A DNA stretch of 64,000 nt, taken from positions 1 to 64,000 of the forward strand of contig JBAZFO010000003.1 of assembly GCA_041653315.1 (NCBI GenBank), in the 5' to 3' direction. The position numbers and the translations under genes are program-made. The stretch comes from Candidatus Micrarchaeia archaeon. GTDB taxonomy: Archaea; Micrarchaeota; Micrarchaeia; Anstonellales; JAHKLY01. Of this stretch, positions 51,596-61,168 are shown one piece after another; positions within the stretch are counted from its first letter, which is position 1, and the number at the start of each line of letters is the position of its first letter. The notes beneath the pieces are model-generated. The model made no database searches. It was not told the origin of the DNA and saw nothing but the letters and a program-made list of their open reading frames with translations.

Positions 51596-52007
51596 TTTTA
51601 TACTCTCCTAAATTTAAATTAAATGGGGGCTCTATAATATTCTCCCCTTCTTTTTTAAATAAATATATATTATTAAACCCAGAAAAATATTTGTTTGAAC
51701 CAATTGATGCAATAATATAATTTTTTTCTACATATATAGAATAATTTTTTTCTATAATATAAGAAGTATCAAAAAATAATGGCATCTCAACTGAATATCC
51801 GTCAGAGTATGAAGCAAGATCTAATTGTTTTGAAAAAGAATCTAATACTTTTTTAACTTCAACTTGTTCTTTATATATTTTAGTTTCATATTCAAAATCA
51901 TATATTTTAACCCATACAATTAAAAAAATTAAAATTAAAAAAATAAAAACAAATAAAAATTCTGTTGATATTGTTCCTTTTTTAATATTGAGATTAATTG
52001 GCTTCAC
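51555..52007 (-). CDS. Pilin-like membrane-anchored protein 4
   Basis: A 150-residue protein with IKKGTISTEFLFVFIFLILI (about 8-27), where G-T-I-S-T-E resembles the class III cleavage site. A soluble domain without Cys follows. It overlaps its neighbours by 41 and 14 bp. It probably contributes to the same pilus or secretion pseudopilus. Confidence 0.75.
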   Translation of the reverse strand: MKPINLNIKKGTISTEFLFVFIFLILIFLIVWVKIYDFEYETKIYKEQVEVKKVLDSFSKQLDLASYSDGYSVEMPLFFDTSYIIEKNYSIYVEKNYIIASIGSNKYFSGFNNIYLFKKEGENIIEPPFNLNLGEYKIENKEGVVYIEEI

Positions 52008-52404
52008 TTATCAACACCTCGCCCCCAACATATTCTAAGGAAATAATATTTGAACCACCAGAAGTGGGAAGATATCCAGTAAGATTTCTTTTTGCAATTG
52101 AAAAAACATCTGTTCCATTAGTATAAGTTAATATCCTATAATTTATCTCTTTACCCTCTAAAAAAGAATTATTTACATCAATATTATAAGGTAATTCAAT
52201 AGTTATTTTTGTTTTTGAACCTTCCCCATTCGCAGTTAAATAATCTGCAGCACTAGTTATTCTATCACAAGCAATCTCAGCTTTTGAAACAGCTAAGGTA
52301 ACTTGCACCTGCATCATTGCAATATAAAAAACAGGTAAAATTATTATCAAGGAAATCATAACAATAAAAACATATTCAATACTCACTTGTCCTTTAAATT
52401 TCAT
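51994..52404 (-). CDS. Archaeal type IV pilin-like protein 5
   Basis: A 136-residue protein with the clearest class III signal of the group: MKFKGQVSIEYVFIVMISLI, cleavage expected near the Gly-Gln bond, then a hydrophobic helix and a small head domain. It is the first gene of the pilin operon and diverges from the ATPase operon across about 110 bp. Confidence 0.85.
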   Translation of the reverse strand: MKFKGQVSIEYVFIVMISLIIILPVFYIAMMQVQVTLAVSKAEIACDRITSAADYLTANGEGSKTKITIELPYNIDVNNSFLEGKEINYRILTYTNGTDVFSIAKRNLTGYLPTSGGSNIISLEYVGGEVLISEAN

Positions 52405-52514
52405 AGCAATATTAAAAATGAAAATATTATAAATTATTCTTTCCTCAAAAAATATGACGAAACTATTAAAAACTAATTTGCAGAAGGATTTGTATTATAT
52501 CAAAAGGTAATTAT

Positions 52515-53024
52515 ATGGAAAATGAAGACACATGTAAAATTGAAACAAAAATTGATGAAATATTAAAATGGATAGAAAATGAGGATATAACAGTTAAAGA
52601 TATAAAAAATAGATATGGATTCACAGATTCAGAGATACACAAACTTCTTGATATCCTAAAAGAAAGCGGGCTTATTGAAGTTTCTTATTCATTATTATTT
52701 TTTAACAGAACAAAACTAATCAACCCACAAAAAAAGATAAATAAAAAAGAAAAAAAAGAGGAGGATCTTCAACTTGCGTTACGTTCTGAAAGATCAATAA
52801 TAAATTTAAAAGAAAGAATAAAATGCATAAAAAAAGATACAAACGCAATTTTAATTAAAAATAAAAAAAGATTAGAAAAAGCAAAAAAAGAAAAAAAACT
52901 TAATAATAAAGAGATATCAAAAATTAAACAAAATTTAGATGAGATAAATTATCAGATTAAAGAAATAGATAAAAATTTAAAAACATTTGAAAATTTTATT
53001 ATTAATTTAAAAAAGGGGAAATAA
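52515..53024 (+). CDS. HTH plus coiled-coil protein of pilus operon
   Basis: A 169-residue protein. The first ~65 residues look like a winged helix (ITVKDIKNRYGFTDSEIHKL, then LDILKESGLIEVSYSL). The rest is a Lys/Glu-rich coiled coil of about 100 residues. One base separates its stop from the ATPase start. It may regulate the pilus genes or act as a cytoplasmic accessory. I do not recognise a named family. Confidence 0.65.
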   Translation: MENEDTCKIETKIDEILKWIENEDITVKDIKNRYGFTDSEIHKLLDILKESGLIEVSYSLLFFNRTKLINPQKKINKKEKKEEDLQLALRSERSIINLKERIKCIKKDTNAILIKNKKRLEKAKKEKKLNNKEISKIKQNLDEINYQIKEIDKNLKTFENFIINLKKGK

Positions 53025-53025
53025 A

Positions 53026-54576
53026 ATGAAAAAAAAGACTAAAACTGTTATTAAAAAAATAAAAAAAGAAGAAAAAAAGATATCTCAAAAAGAAGAGGGA
53101 GAATTTTATTCATTAGATTACTGCGGTATTAATATACCAATTCATATAAAGAAAGACAAAGATGAAAAAATAAAAATTTATGAAATACAAAAAAAAGAAA
53201 CTGGAAAAGCAACAGAAGCAGTATTAGAATACATTAAAAAAGAAATGATTAGGGAAGTTGAAAGAAAAATTGGTGGAAAAAAAGATATCAGTGAAGAAGA
53301 AATAGAAAACGAAATTATGGATAAAATAAAAAACTTATTAAAAACAAAGATAATTGGAGTAAATGAAAAAGAAGTTGAAATTTTGTCAGCAAAAATAAGA
53401 CATGATTTATTTGGATTAGGGGAAATAGACTTATTACTAGCAGATCCAAATTTAGAAGAAATCGTAATTAATTCAAGTAAAGAATCAATTCAAGTTTTTC
53501 ATAAAAAATATGGATGGTTAAAAACTAATTTAAAAATATCAAACGAACAACAAATTAAGAATTACGCAGATATTATTGCAAGGAAAGTTAATAGACAAAT
53601 AACAACGTTAACTCCGATTTTAGACGCAAATTTACCAAGTGGTGAAAGAGCAAATGCAGTATTAAATCCAGTGGCTTCAAAAGGTAATTCAATAACTTTA
53701 AGAAAATTTGAAAAAAATCCTTGGTCCTTACCAAGAATGATCACAGAAGAATCTAAAACTATGAGTATTGAAGTAGCTGCATTATTATGGATGTGCATAG
53801 AATATGAAATGAATATTATTGTTGCTGGAGGAACAGCCTCAGGTAAAACTTCAGTAATAAACGCACTTCTTAACTTTATTCCCCCAAATCAAAGAATAAT
53901 CTCTATTGAAGACACAAGAGAATTATATTTACCTGATTATTTACATTGGGTTCCAATGGTTACAAGAAAACCGAATTTAGAAGGAAAAGGAGAAATCACT
54001 ATGCTTGATTTGCTGGTCAATTCCCTAAGAATGAGACCAGATAGAATAATTGTTGGAGAAGTAAGAAGACAAAGAGAAGCAGAAGTTATGTTTGAAGCAA
54101 TGCATACTGGACATTCTGTTTATGGAACAATTCATGCAGATAATGCAGATTTAACAAGAAAAAGATTAATTAACCCTCCAATAAGTCTACCAGAAAGTAC
54201 AATAACCAGTATCCATTTAATATTAGTTCAATACAGACACAGAAAAAAAGGGATAAGAAGAACATTTGAAGTTGCAGAAATACTTCCAATAGGAGAAGGA
54301 GAAAAATCCAAAGTCAATGTAATATATCGCTGGAATTCAAGAACTGATAAATTAGAAAAGATTGGAAAATCAGAAAGAGTAATAGATGAATTAATGCTAT
54401 ATAGTGGATTAGATAAAAAAGGAATTGAAAACGAATTAAAAGAAAAAGAAATGATTTTAGAATACATGATTAAAAACAAAATTTTTGATATTGATGAAAT
54501 AGAAAAAATAGTCGCAAATTATTATGATAATCAAGAAGCAACTGTTAAAGAAATAAAAGAAAAAATGAAGAGGTAA
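53026..54576 (+). CDS. Type II/IV secretion (pilus assembly) ATPase
   Basis: A 516-residue GspE/PilB/FlaI-like hexameric ATPase that powers pilus assembly. It shows Walker A VAGGTASGKTSVINAL (about 266-281), the Asp box ISIEDTRELYLP, Walker B RPDRIIVGEVR (about 342-352) and the His box TGHSVYGTIHADNA. The N-terminal ~100 residues are highly charged (Lys/Glu), longer than a minimal VirB11-type domain. It is followed by two TadC-like membrane proteins, the standard archaeal core. Confidence 0.94.
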   Translation: MKKKTKTVIKKIKKEEKKISQKEEGEFYSLDYCGINIPIHIKKDKDEKIKIYEIQKKETGKATEAVLEYIKKEMIREVERKIGGKKDISEEEIENEIMDKIKNLLKTKIIGVNEKEVEILSAKIRHDLFGLGEIDLLLADPNLEEIVINSSKESIQVFHKKYGWLKTNLKISNEQQIKNYADIIARKVNRQITTLTPILDANLPSGERANAVLNPVASKGNSITLRKFEKNPWSLPRMITEESKTMSIEVAALLWMCIEYEMNIIVAGGTASGKTSVINALLNFIPPNQRIISIEDTRELYLPDYLHWVPMVTRKPNLEGKGEITMLDLLVNSLRMRPDRIIVGEVRRQREAEVMFEAMHTGHSVYGTIHADNADLTRKRLINPPISLPESTITSIHLILVQYRHRKKGIRRTFEVAEILPIGEGEKSKVNVIYRWNSRTDKLEKIGKSERVIDELMLYSGLDKKGIENELKEKEMILEYMIKNKIFDIDEIEKIVANYYDNQEATVKEIKEKMKR

Positions 54577-54580
54577 TATA

Positions 54581-55453
54581 TTGGCAATTCCATTTAATGT
54601 TTTACCAGAAAAAACAATTTGTTCGTTAGCATCTAAACTGCCCTCCTTGGGATATTGGACTATTCAAAAATTACCATTTATACGAAAAGATTTAGATTCA
54701 GCCAATATAGAAAATTTTACTGCAGAAGAATATGGTGCAATAATATTTATTGTATCATTTATTAATAGTTTATTAATAGGATTAATTCTTACTTTATTAA
54801 ATATAGCACTTAAATTAAATATTATTTTTTTAGTTATACTCATTTCAATAACAATTTTTATTTTCAGTTTCATTTCCTTAGTACTTTATCCAAAAATAAA
54901 TGCAAAAAAAAGAATTAGAGATATTGATTCAAATTTAATACCTGCATTAAGACATTTATTAATAGAAATGAAATCTGGAGTGACATTATTTCAAAGTATG
55001 AGGAGCGTTTCAAGAGAATATGGGGAAGTTTCTAAAGAATTTTTAAAAATAGTAGATTCAATTGAAACTGGTATGGATGAATCAAAAGCACTAAAAGAAG
55101 CAGGAAGGAAAGTTCCTTCTCAAAAATTTAGAAAAATATTATGGCAAATAGGTAATACTTTAGTAACTGGTGCAGATATTGTAAAAGAATTAGATGATTT
55201 AGTTCAAGAATTACGAAGAGGCCATGTTGAAGACATCAAAAAATATACACAAGAATTAAACCCATTAACTATGTTATATATGGTAATTGGTATTGTTTTA
55301 CCTGCACTTGGAATTAGTTTAATTAATTTATTTCTTTCATTTTTAAGTATCAATATTCCTATGATATTCATCTGGTTAGTCCCTGTGTTCCTTGCAATAT
55401 TTAATATATTTTTTATTTATTCAATTAGAAGCAGAATCCCTATGATATATTAA
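54581..55453 (+). CDS. TadC/FlaJ-like pilus membrane platform protein 1
   Basis: A 290-residue membrane protein with the T2SSF/TadC layout: an N-terminal pair of hydrophobic helices (about 55-110), a cytoplasmic helical domain (LIPALRHLLIEMKSGVTLFQ and SVSREYGEVSKEFLKIVDSI) and two C-terminal helices (about 225-285). Initiation is at a TTG that follows AGAGGTAATATA. It is probably the assembly platform driven by the ATPase immediately upstream (4 bp gap). Confidence 0.87.
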   Translation: MAIPFNVLPEKTICSLASKLPSLGYWTIQKLPFIRKDLDSANIENFTAEEYGAIIFIVSFINSLLIGLILTLLNIALKLNIIFLVILISITIFIFSFISLVLYPKINAKKRIRDIDSNLIPALRHLLIEMKSGVTLFQSMRSVSREYGEVSKEFLKIVDSIETGMDESKALKEAGRKVPSQKFRKILWQIGNTLVTGADIVKELDDLVQELRRGHVEDIKKYTQELNPLTMLYMVIGIVLPALGISLINLFLSFLSINIPMIFIWLVPVFLAIFNIFFIYSIRSRIPMIY

Positions 55454-55462
55454 TGTGATAAT

Positions 55463-56608
55463 ATGAAAAAAAAGAAATTAAGAAACAAAAAACAAATTAC
55501 AAAAGTAAAACCTAAAGAAAAAAATACAATAATTGAAAAAAAAGAAATTAAAAAAGATACTGGAATACATGTATTACAAAGAACAATATCAAAAATATTT
55601 CCATCTAGTTTTATTAAATACATAGATAAATTAATAATAGAAAGTGATGAAGATACGGATACGCGAGAGTACCTTGGAATTCGCATTTTAAAGTCACTTG
55701 CAATAGGAATTCTTGTATTTATTATTTCCCAAGTATTTACTCAAACATTAATCTCTATCTCTTTTGGATTTATTATTTTTATATTATTTTTTATTTGGGC
55801 AATTGTACGATTAATGTTAAAAGCAAATCAAAGAGCAACAGACATAGAAAAAGATTTACCAGAGATATTGCAAATGATATCTGCTAATATGAGAGCAGGA
55901 ATGACTGTTGAAAGAGCGGTTACAGAAACAGTTTGGCCTGAATTTGGTATTTTAGGTAAAGAGATAAATAAAATCAAAATTAGATTACATACTGGAAAAT
56001 CATTTTCAGAAGCTTTTGATGAAATGAGCAGAACTATAAGATCTGAGAATTTAAAAAGATCAGTTAAACTTTTAATTGAAGGTAATAAACTTGGTGGGGA
56101 AATGGCCCAACTTCTTTATGATGTTTCCAAGAATCTAAAAGAAACAAGAGAATTAAAAGAGCAAATTAAAAGTGCAACAACAGCATATGCAATCTTTATT
56201 TTGCTCGGTGCTGTTATAATTACTCCTGTTTTATTCTCAATAAGTGCAGAATACAGCACATTTACAGAAAAAATATCAATGACTGAAATGGGATCTGGAG
56301 TTCAAACACAAAATGAATTTAATACTGGAGGTTCAATGGGTATTTCTGGTTTAATATCTTTAATGGGAAATAAAGAAGGAGATACAAAAAGCTCATTTAA
56401 TTCAGAAACAATAGAACTTTTCTCTTTAATATGTATAGCTGTAATCTCTATTTCAAGCTCTTTTATATTAGCAACAATAAGAGCAGAAAAAACTATTTCT
56501 GGTATTAAATATATTCCTTTTGCTTTAGGAATAAGTTATTTAATTTATTTTGTAAGTAGATTTGCTTTAAGCTTTGTAATGGGATCTTTAGTGACAGGAT
56601 TTTTTTAA
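55463..56608 (+). CDS. TadC/FlaJ-like pilus membrane platform protein 2
   Basis: A 381-residue paralogue with a basic N-terminal extension (KKKKLRNKKQITKVKPKEK), two hydrophobic helices (about 75-115), the T2SSF cytoplasmic domain (LPEILQMISANMRAGMTVER, LLIEGNKLGGEMAQLLYDVS) and C-terminal helices around a Gly/Ser-rich loop. It starts 9 bp after platform protein 1. Two different platform proteins may form a heteromer, as in Tad systems. Confidence 0.87.
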   Translation: MKKKKLRNKKQITKVKPKEKNTIIEKKEIKKDTGIHVLQRTISKIFPSSFIKYIDKLIIESDEDTDTREYLGIRILKSLAIGILVFIISQVFTQTLISISFGFIIFILFFIWAIVRLMLKANQRATDIEKDLPEILQMISANMRAGMTVERAVTETVWPEFGILGKEINKIKIRLHTGKSFSEAFDEMSRTIRSENLKRSVKLLIEGNKLGGEMAQLLYDVSKNLKETRELKEQIKSATTAYAIFILLGAVIITPVLFSISAEYSTFTEKISMTEMGSGVQTQNEFNTGGSMGISGLISLMGNKEGDTKSSFNSETIELFSLICIAVISISSSFILATIRAEKTISGIKYIPFALGISYLIYFVSRFALSFVMGSLVTGFF

Positions 56609-56690
56609 ACAATAATATTAAAAAGAAAGCATTTCATAATATTATTTTATAATATTAAATTACACTTCTAAAACATTGAAAGGTGAAAAT

Positions 56691-59498
56691 ATGAAAAAAA
56701 TAAATGAAGCAGAATGGGAAATTCCAAAAGAAGGCAATATGAATGTACCAATAAAAATTATTGGAACTGAAAAATTAATTGAACAAATGAAAAGAGACAG
56801 AACATTTAATCAAATAAAAAATGTATCAACATTACCAGGGATTATTAAACATGCATTAGTGATGCCTGACGGCCATGAAGGATATGGTTTTCCTATTGGG
56901 GGGGTTGCTGCATTTGATTTAGAAACAGGAGTTATACCTCCAGGAGGGGTCGGATATGATATTAATTGTTTAACTGGAGATACAAAAATTCCAACACCAT
57001 ATGGATGGTATCTAAAAATAAAAGATTATAATTTTCTATCTGATATTTCATTAGTAACAAATGGAAATACATATCTATTCAATACTCTTCAAAATTATTT
57101 TGTTTCTTCAAAACAAGGCCAATCAAAAGTTAAAAATTTTATGTATAAAGAATATAAAGGTGAAATATATAAAATAAAAACAACTGCTGGAATACTAAAA
57201 TGTACGGAAGAACACCCTATATTTACTATAAATGGAAAAAAATCAATAGATATTTTAACAATAAAAGATATGATTTTATGCAACCCACATTTAGGGGTAG
57301 AATATAAAAAATACAAAGGAATTGAAGAAGATAAAAAATTATCTATATTTAGTAAAATTTTTGGATATCTTCTTGGAGACGGAACAATTTATAAAACTAA
57401 AAACAAATTTTATGCAGTAGCTTATGGAACAGAAGAAGACCTTAAAAAAATGTCAATTGATTTAAAATCAATTGGTTATTCTTCAAAAACATATCACAGA
57501 TTAAGAGACCACTGTATAAAAGGAAAAAGTTTCAAAGCAGATAATTGGGAATTACATATTTATTCAAAGGAATTTATTGAAAAACTAATTAAACTTGGAA
57601 TGCCTTTAGGAAATAAAACTAAAACAAAATTTGAAATACCTAATTGGATAATAAAAGGACCTAAATGGATAAAAAAACAATTTTTAGCCGGGTATTTTGG
57701 AGCAGAAATGTCTAAACCTAAAAGTATGAGTAAAACATGCTTATATTTACCAGATGTAACAATGACAAAAGAAACAAAATTAATAGACAATCTCAGATTT
57801 TTTATGCTACAGATAAGCAAAATATTAGAAGAATTTGATATAGAAGTATCAAAAATCTCAATTATTGAAAATGAAAAAGATAAAAGTAGAATACGACTAC
57901 TTATTAATGGTAAACCTAAAAATTTAATAAAACTTTATTCAAAAATTGGATTTGAATATAATAATAAAAGAGACTTTTTAGCAAAATGTGCAATATTATA
58001 TTTAAGAAAAAAAATTAAAAATAAAAAAGAGAGGAGTGAATTAGCAAAATGGATTAAAAATAAAAAAGAACAAGGATTTAAAGCTAAAGAAATCAAAAAA
58101 ATATTAAATGAAAAAATCAACGATAGGTTCATTGAGAGAGCATTTTATGAAAATTGCACTACAAGATTAACTCTTGATTTTCCATCTTTCAAAAACTTTG
58201 TCAAAGAACAAAAAGAATATTTTGAAGTTTATGGTACATTAATAGCTGAAATCATATCTATAGAAAAAAGAAAATTTGAAGGAAGAGTTTATGATTTCAC
58301 TATAGAAAAAGATCACAATTTTGTTGCTAATGGAATTATAGTTTCAAATTGCGGGGTGAGATTAGTAACAACTGGTTTAACTGTGGATCAAGTTAAACCA
58401 AAAATTGATGTTTTGATTAAAAAATTATTTGATAATGTCCCATCTGGTGTAGGTTCAAAAAGTAAATTACGTTTAGATGAAAATCAATTAAAAGATGCTT
58501 TAATAAACGGAGTAGAATGGGCAGTTAAAAATGGATATGGAAGACAAGAAGATATTGAAAATTGTGAAGAATATGGAAAAATGGAAGGTGCAGATCCATC
58601 CGCTATATCACAACAAGCACTAAAAAGAGGAAAACCTCAATTTGGAACATTAGGTGCAGGAAATCATTTCTTAGAAGTTCAGAAAGTAGATGAAATTCTA
58701 TCTCCAGAAATAGCTGAAAAATTTGGTTTGAAGAAAGACCAAGTTGTTGTAATGATTCATTGCGGTTCAAGAGGATTAGGACATCAAATATGTGGAGATT
58801 ATATTGATATAATGCTTAGAGCATCTGAAAAATATGGAATAAAATTAGCTGATAAAGAATTATGTTGCGCCCCAATAAAATCTGAAGAAGCACAAAATTA
58901 TATGAAAGCAATGAAATGTGCTGTTAATTATGCTTTTACAAATAGACAAGTAATAATGCATTGGGTAAGAGAAACTTTTGATGAAGTTTTTGGAAAAGGA
59001 ACAAGTAATGATATGCATCTAGTATATGATGTTGCACATAATATAGCAAAAATTGAAGAACATGAAGTAGATGGGAAAACAATGAAAGTATGTGTACATA
59101 GAAAAGGAGCAACAAGAGCATTTGCAAAAGGAAGGAAAGAATTACCTAAAAAATATATTGATATCGGACAGCCAGTTCTAATACCTGGTAGTATGGGAAC
59201 TGCATCTTATGTTTTAGTTGGAAAACAAAAAGGAATGGAAGTTTCTTTTGGTTCAACATGTCATGGGGCAGGACGTGTAATGTCAAGATCAGAAGCAATA
59301 AGGTCTTTTACTTTTAATCAAATCAAAGAAGAAATGAATGCAAAAGGAATAAAATTATTAGCTGCAGATAGACAAGTAGCACAAGAAGAAGCTTCAGGAG
59401 CATATAAAGATGTCGACGAAGTAGTTAAAAGCGTTGCGTTAGCAGATATTAGTGAAATAGTTGTAAAATTAAAACCAATAGGTGTTGTAAAAGGATGA
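56691..59498 (+). CDS. rtcB: RNA-splicing ligase RtcB, intein-containing precursor
   Basis: Joins 2',3'-cyclic phosphate or 3'-phosphate and 5'-OH RNA ends using GTP and Mn; it is the archaeal tRNA exon ligase. Exteins show MPDGHEGYGFPIGGVAAF, PPGGVGYDINC, the His motifs MIHCGSRGLGHQ, VYDVAHNIAK and the guanylylated His region CVHRKGATRAF, and TCHGAGRVMSRSEA. After removal of a 461-aa intein placed before the metal-binding Cys, about 474 residues remain, the normal length. GGTGAAAAT precedes the ATG at 56691. It is functionally tied to the many intron-containing tRNAs in this window. Confidence 0.96.
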   Translation: MKKINEAEWEIPKEGNMNVPIKIIGTEKLIEQMKRDRTFNQIKNVSTLPGIIKHALVMPDGHEGYGFPIGGVAAFDLETGVIPPGGVGYDINCLTGDTKIPTPYGWYLKIKDYNFLSDISLVTNGNTYLFNTLQNYFVSSKQGQSKVKNFMYKEYKGEIYKIKTTAGILKCTEEHPIFTINGKKSIDILTIKDMILCNPHLGVEYKKYKGIEEDKKLSIFSKIFGYLLGDGTIYKTKNKFYAVAYGTEEDLKKMSIDLKSIGYSSKTYHRLRDHCIKGKSFKADNWELHIYSKEFIEKLIKLGMPLGNKTKTKFEIPNWIIKGPKWIKKQFLAGYFGAEMSKPKSMSKTCLYLPDVTMTKETKLIDNLRFFMLQISKILEEFDIEVSKISIIENEKDKSRIRLLINGKPKNLIKLYSKIGFEYNNKRDFLAKCAILYLRKKIKNKKERSELAKWIKNKKEQGFKAKEIKKILNEKINDRFIERAFYENCTTRLTLDFPSFKNFVKEQKEYFEVYGTLIAEIISIEKRKFEGRVYDFTIEKDHNFVANGIIVSNCGVRLVTTGLTVDQVKPKIDVLIKKLFDNVPSGVGSKSKLRLDENQLKDALINGVEWAVKNGYGRQEDIENCEEYGKMEGADPSAISQQALKRGKPQFGTLGAGNHFLEVQKVDEILSPEIAEKFGLKKDQVVVMIHCGSRGLGHQICGDYIDIMLRASEKYGIKLADKELCCAPIKSEEAQNYMKAMKCAVNYAFTNRQVIMHWVRETFDEVFGKGTSNDMHLVYDVAHNIAKIEEHEVDGKTMKVCVHRKGATRAFAKGRKELPKKYIDIGQPVLIPGSMGTASYVLVGKQKGMEVSFGSTCHGAGRVMSRSEAIRSFTFNQIKEEMNAKGIKLLAADRQVAQEEASGAYKDVDEVVKSVALADISEIVVKLKPIGVVKG
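56967..58349 (+). mobile_element. Intein with LAGLIDADG domain in rtcB
   Basis: A 461-residue intein beginning CLTGDTKIPTPYGWY and ending NFVANGIIVSN before extein Cys (DIN|CGVRL). The first endonuclease motif, IFGYLLGDGTIY, is normal. The second, FLAGYFGAEMS, has Glu where Asp is usual, so cleavage activity is uncertain. The penultimate residue is Ser instead of the common His, which may slow splicing. The site is next to a catalytic metal-binding Cys; RtcB inteins are known at this position in other archaea. Confidence 0.93.
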
Positions 59499-59507
59499 GG
59501 TGAAAAT

Positions 59508-60275
59508 ATGGAAATATCTATTACAAAATTAGTTGATGAAGGATGGAAATTATATTTAAAAAATTATACTAAATTATTTGTCCCATTTTTATTAATATTA
59601 GTATCAACAATAGTATTACTTCTTTCAATGTTTGGGATTGGTTATTTTTCAGTTTTATCATTAACTGACTTTCAAACTAATATTCAATCAATATTTGCTA
59701 TAGGTATAATAATATTTATATTCATATTAGCAATATCAATAATCACTCAAATGCTTGAATTTTCAGTATATAAACCAATACAAGAGATCATAAACAAGAA
59801 AAAACCAACAGATTGGAAAAAGAATTTTAAAAATCAATTTAAAAATACAATAAAAACCATAATTGCAAGTCTAATTATCTTCATTCCTTTATTAATTGCA
59901 ATTATTTCTTTCGCACTTTCCATTTTTTATTATTCTACAAGTACCCTAATTTTTGCAATAGGTATATTAATCACAATTATCTTAGGATTAATAGGAATTG
60001 CCTTATTATTTAGTTCAATGTTTATAGAATACAATATTGTACTAAAAAATATGGGAATTATTGAATCTATTAAAAAAAGTATCAAAACAGTAAGACACAA
60101 TATTGGAATCTGTTTAGTATACTTGTTTTTTTGGGGTATTCTTAGTTTTATATTATCATTCGTAGGAATGATACCAATTATAGGTATGTTCGTTAATTTG
60201 ATAATTCAGATATTTATTATAGCTCCTGTATCTATTTTTACGTATATTTTATTAGCAAACAAGCTAATAAAATAA
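59508..60275 (+). CDS. Integral membrane protein (six segments)
   Basis: A 255-residue protein with hydrophobic segments at about 20-45, 60-85, 115-135, 145-170, 195-220 and 225-250. It resembles the DUF4013/DUF7544-type membrane proteins of unknown function, including TKLVDEGWKLYLKNYTKLFV at the start and SIKKSIKTVRHNIGICLVYL. GGTGAAAAT precedes the ATG, 9 bp after rtcB, so it is probably co-transcribed with it. Function unknown. Confidence 0.7.
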   Translation: MEISITKLVDEGWKLYLKNYTKLFVPFLLILVSTIVLLLSMFGIGYFSVLSLTDFQTNIQSIFAIGIIIFIFILAISIITQMLEFSVYKPIQEIINKKKPTDWKKNFKNQFKNTIKTIIASLIIFIPLLIAIISFALSIFYYSTSTLIFAIGILITIILGLIGIALLFSSMFIEYNIVLKNMGIIESIKKSIKTVRHNIGICLVYLFFWGILSFILSFVGMIPIIGMFVNLIIQIFIIAPVSIFTYILLANKLIK

Positions 60276-60323
60276 ACATCTCCTTTTTAAATTTTTTTAT
60301 TGTAATAATCTCGGCGAGATTGA

Positions 60324-61085
60324 ATGTTTAGTTGGAATAAAGAAATTGAAGAGATATTAGAAAAATATACTTCGTATAGTATAAATAATGGAAATCTTAC
60401 AGAATTAGAGATTGAAAAGCTAAAATTGAACTTACTTTTAAAAACAATTGAAAATTCAAAAACTTTAATTGAAACAGAAGAAAGAAGCAAACAAATACAA
60501 CAAAAAATACATGATTTAAGCTATGCATTTGCATTTGCTTCTTTAAAAGATAGAAAAAAGAGAATAAAAACTAGAATAGAAAAAACAGAAGAATTTATAG
60601 AGCGAATAAATAATACCTCAACAAAAGGGGAATTTTATGAAGAATTAGTCAAACAAGCAAAGGAAAGGATTGAACAGTATAAAAAAATTGAGGGTATCCC
60701 AACTATTGAAAGAAATATTGTTGAATCTGTTTTAAAAAAACAAATTGAAAATAAAGTATCCCAAACTAAAAAACAAATAATAAAAAATGCGATTACTGCT
60801 CCTTTAAGACCAGGTAAAGAAGTAAGAGTTTTATTAGATAAAAAAACATTAACTATAATAAATGAAAAAACAAAAATACAATATGAAACTGAAAACGCAA
60901 ATAAAGAAATTGAAGAAATATTTAAGATTAGAAATTTATTTGGTGTTTCATTAAACGAATTATATTCTCCTTTGGTTATAGATATCAAAAAACAAGAGGA
61001 TAATATAAAAATGGACATAACAGAAAAAATATTTGAAGGAAATAAAATAAAAACTAAAAATCATTCAGTTTTATTTGAAGCATAA
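60324..61085 (+). CDS. Coiled-coil hypothetical protein (253 aa)
   Basis: A predominantly helical, Lys/Glu-rich protein with long heptad-like stretches (about 30-135) and a C-terminal beta-containing domain (EVRVLLDKKTLTIINEKTKI). The start is preceded by an ATCTCG-G-CGAGAT palindrome that could mask the start region in RNA. No family is recognised. It lies between the membrane protein and rpl15e on the same strand. Confidence 0.6.
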   Translation: MFSWNKEIEEILEKYTSYSINNGNLTELEIEKLKLNLLLKTIENSKTLIETEERSKQIQQKIHDLSYAFAFASLKDRKKRIKTRIEKTEEFIERINNTSTKGEFYEELVKQAKERIEQYKKIEGIPTIERNIVESVLKKQIENKVSQTKKQIIKNAITAPLRPGKEVRVLLDKKTLTIINEKTKIQYETENANKEIEEIFKIRNLFGVSLNELYSPLVIDIKKQEDNIKMDITEKIFEGNKIKTKNHSVLFEA

Positions 61086-61168
61086 GTTTAAAAACACCTA
61101 TTTATTTAATAATAATATCGAGATGTGAGCTTTAAGCTTGAATCGACTAATTCATAGAGGTGAGTTCC

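Noticed and set aside
61110..61168. Possible C/D sRNA or leader element before rpl15e
   Set aside because: A GATGTGA-like box is present but no D box or guide spacing; only a short AGCTT/AAGCT palindrome remains.
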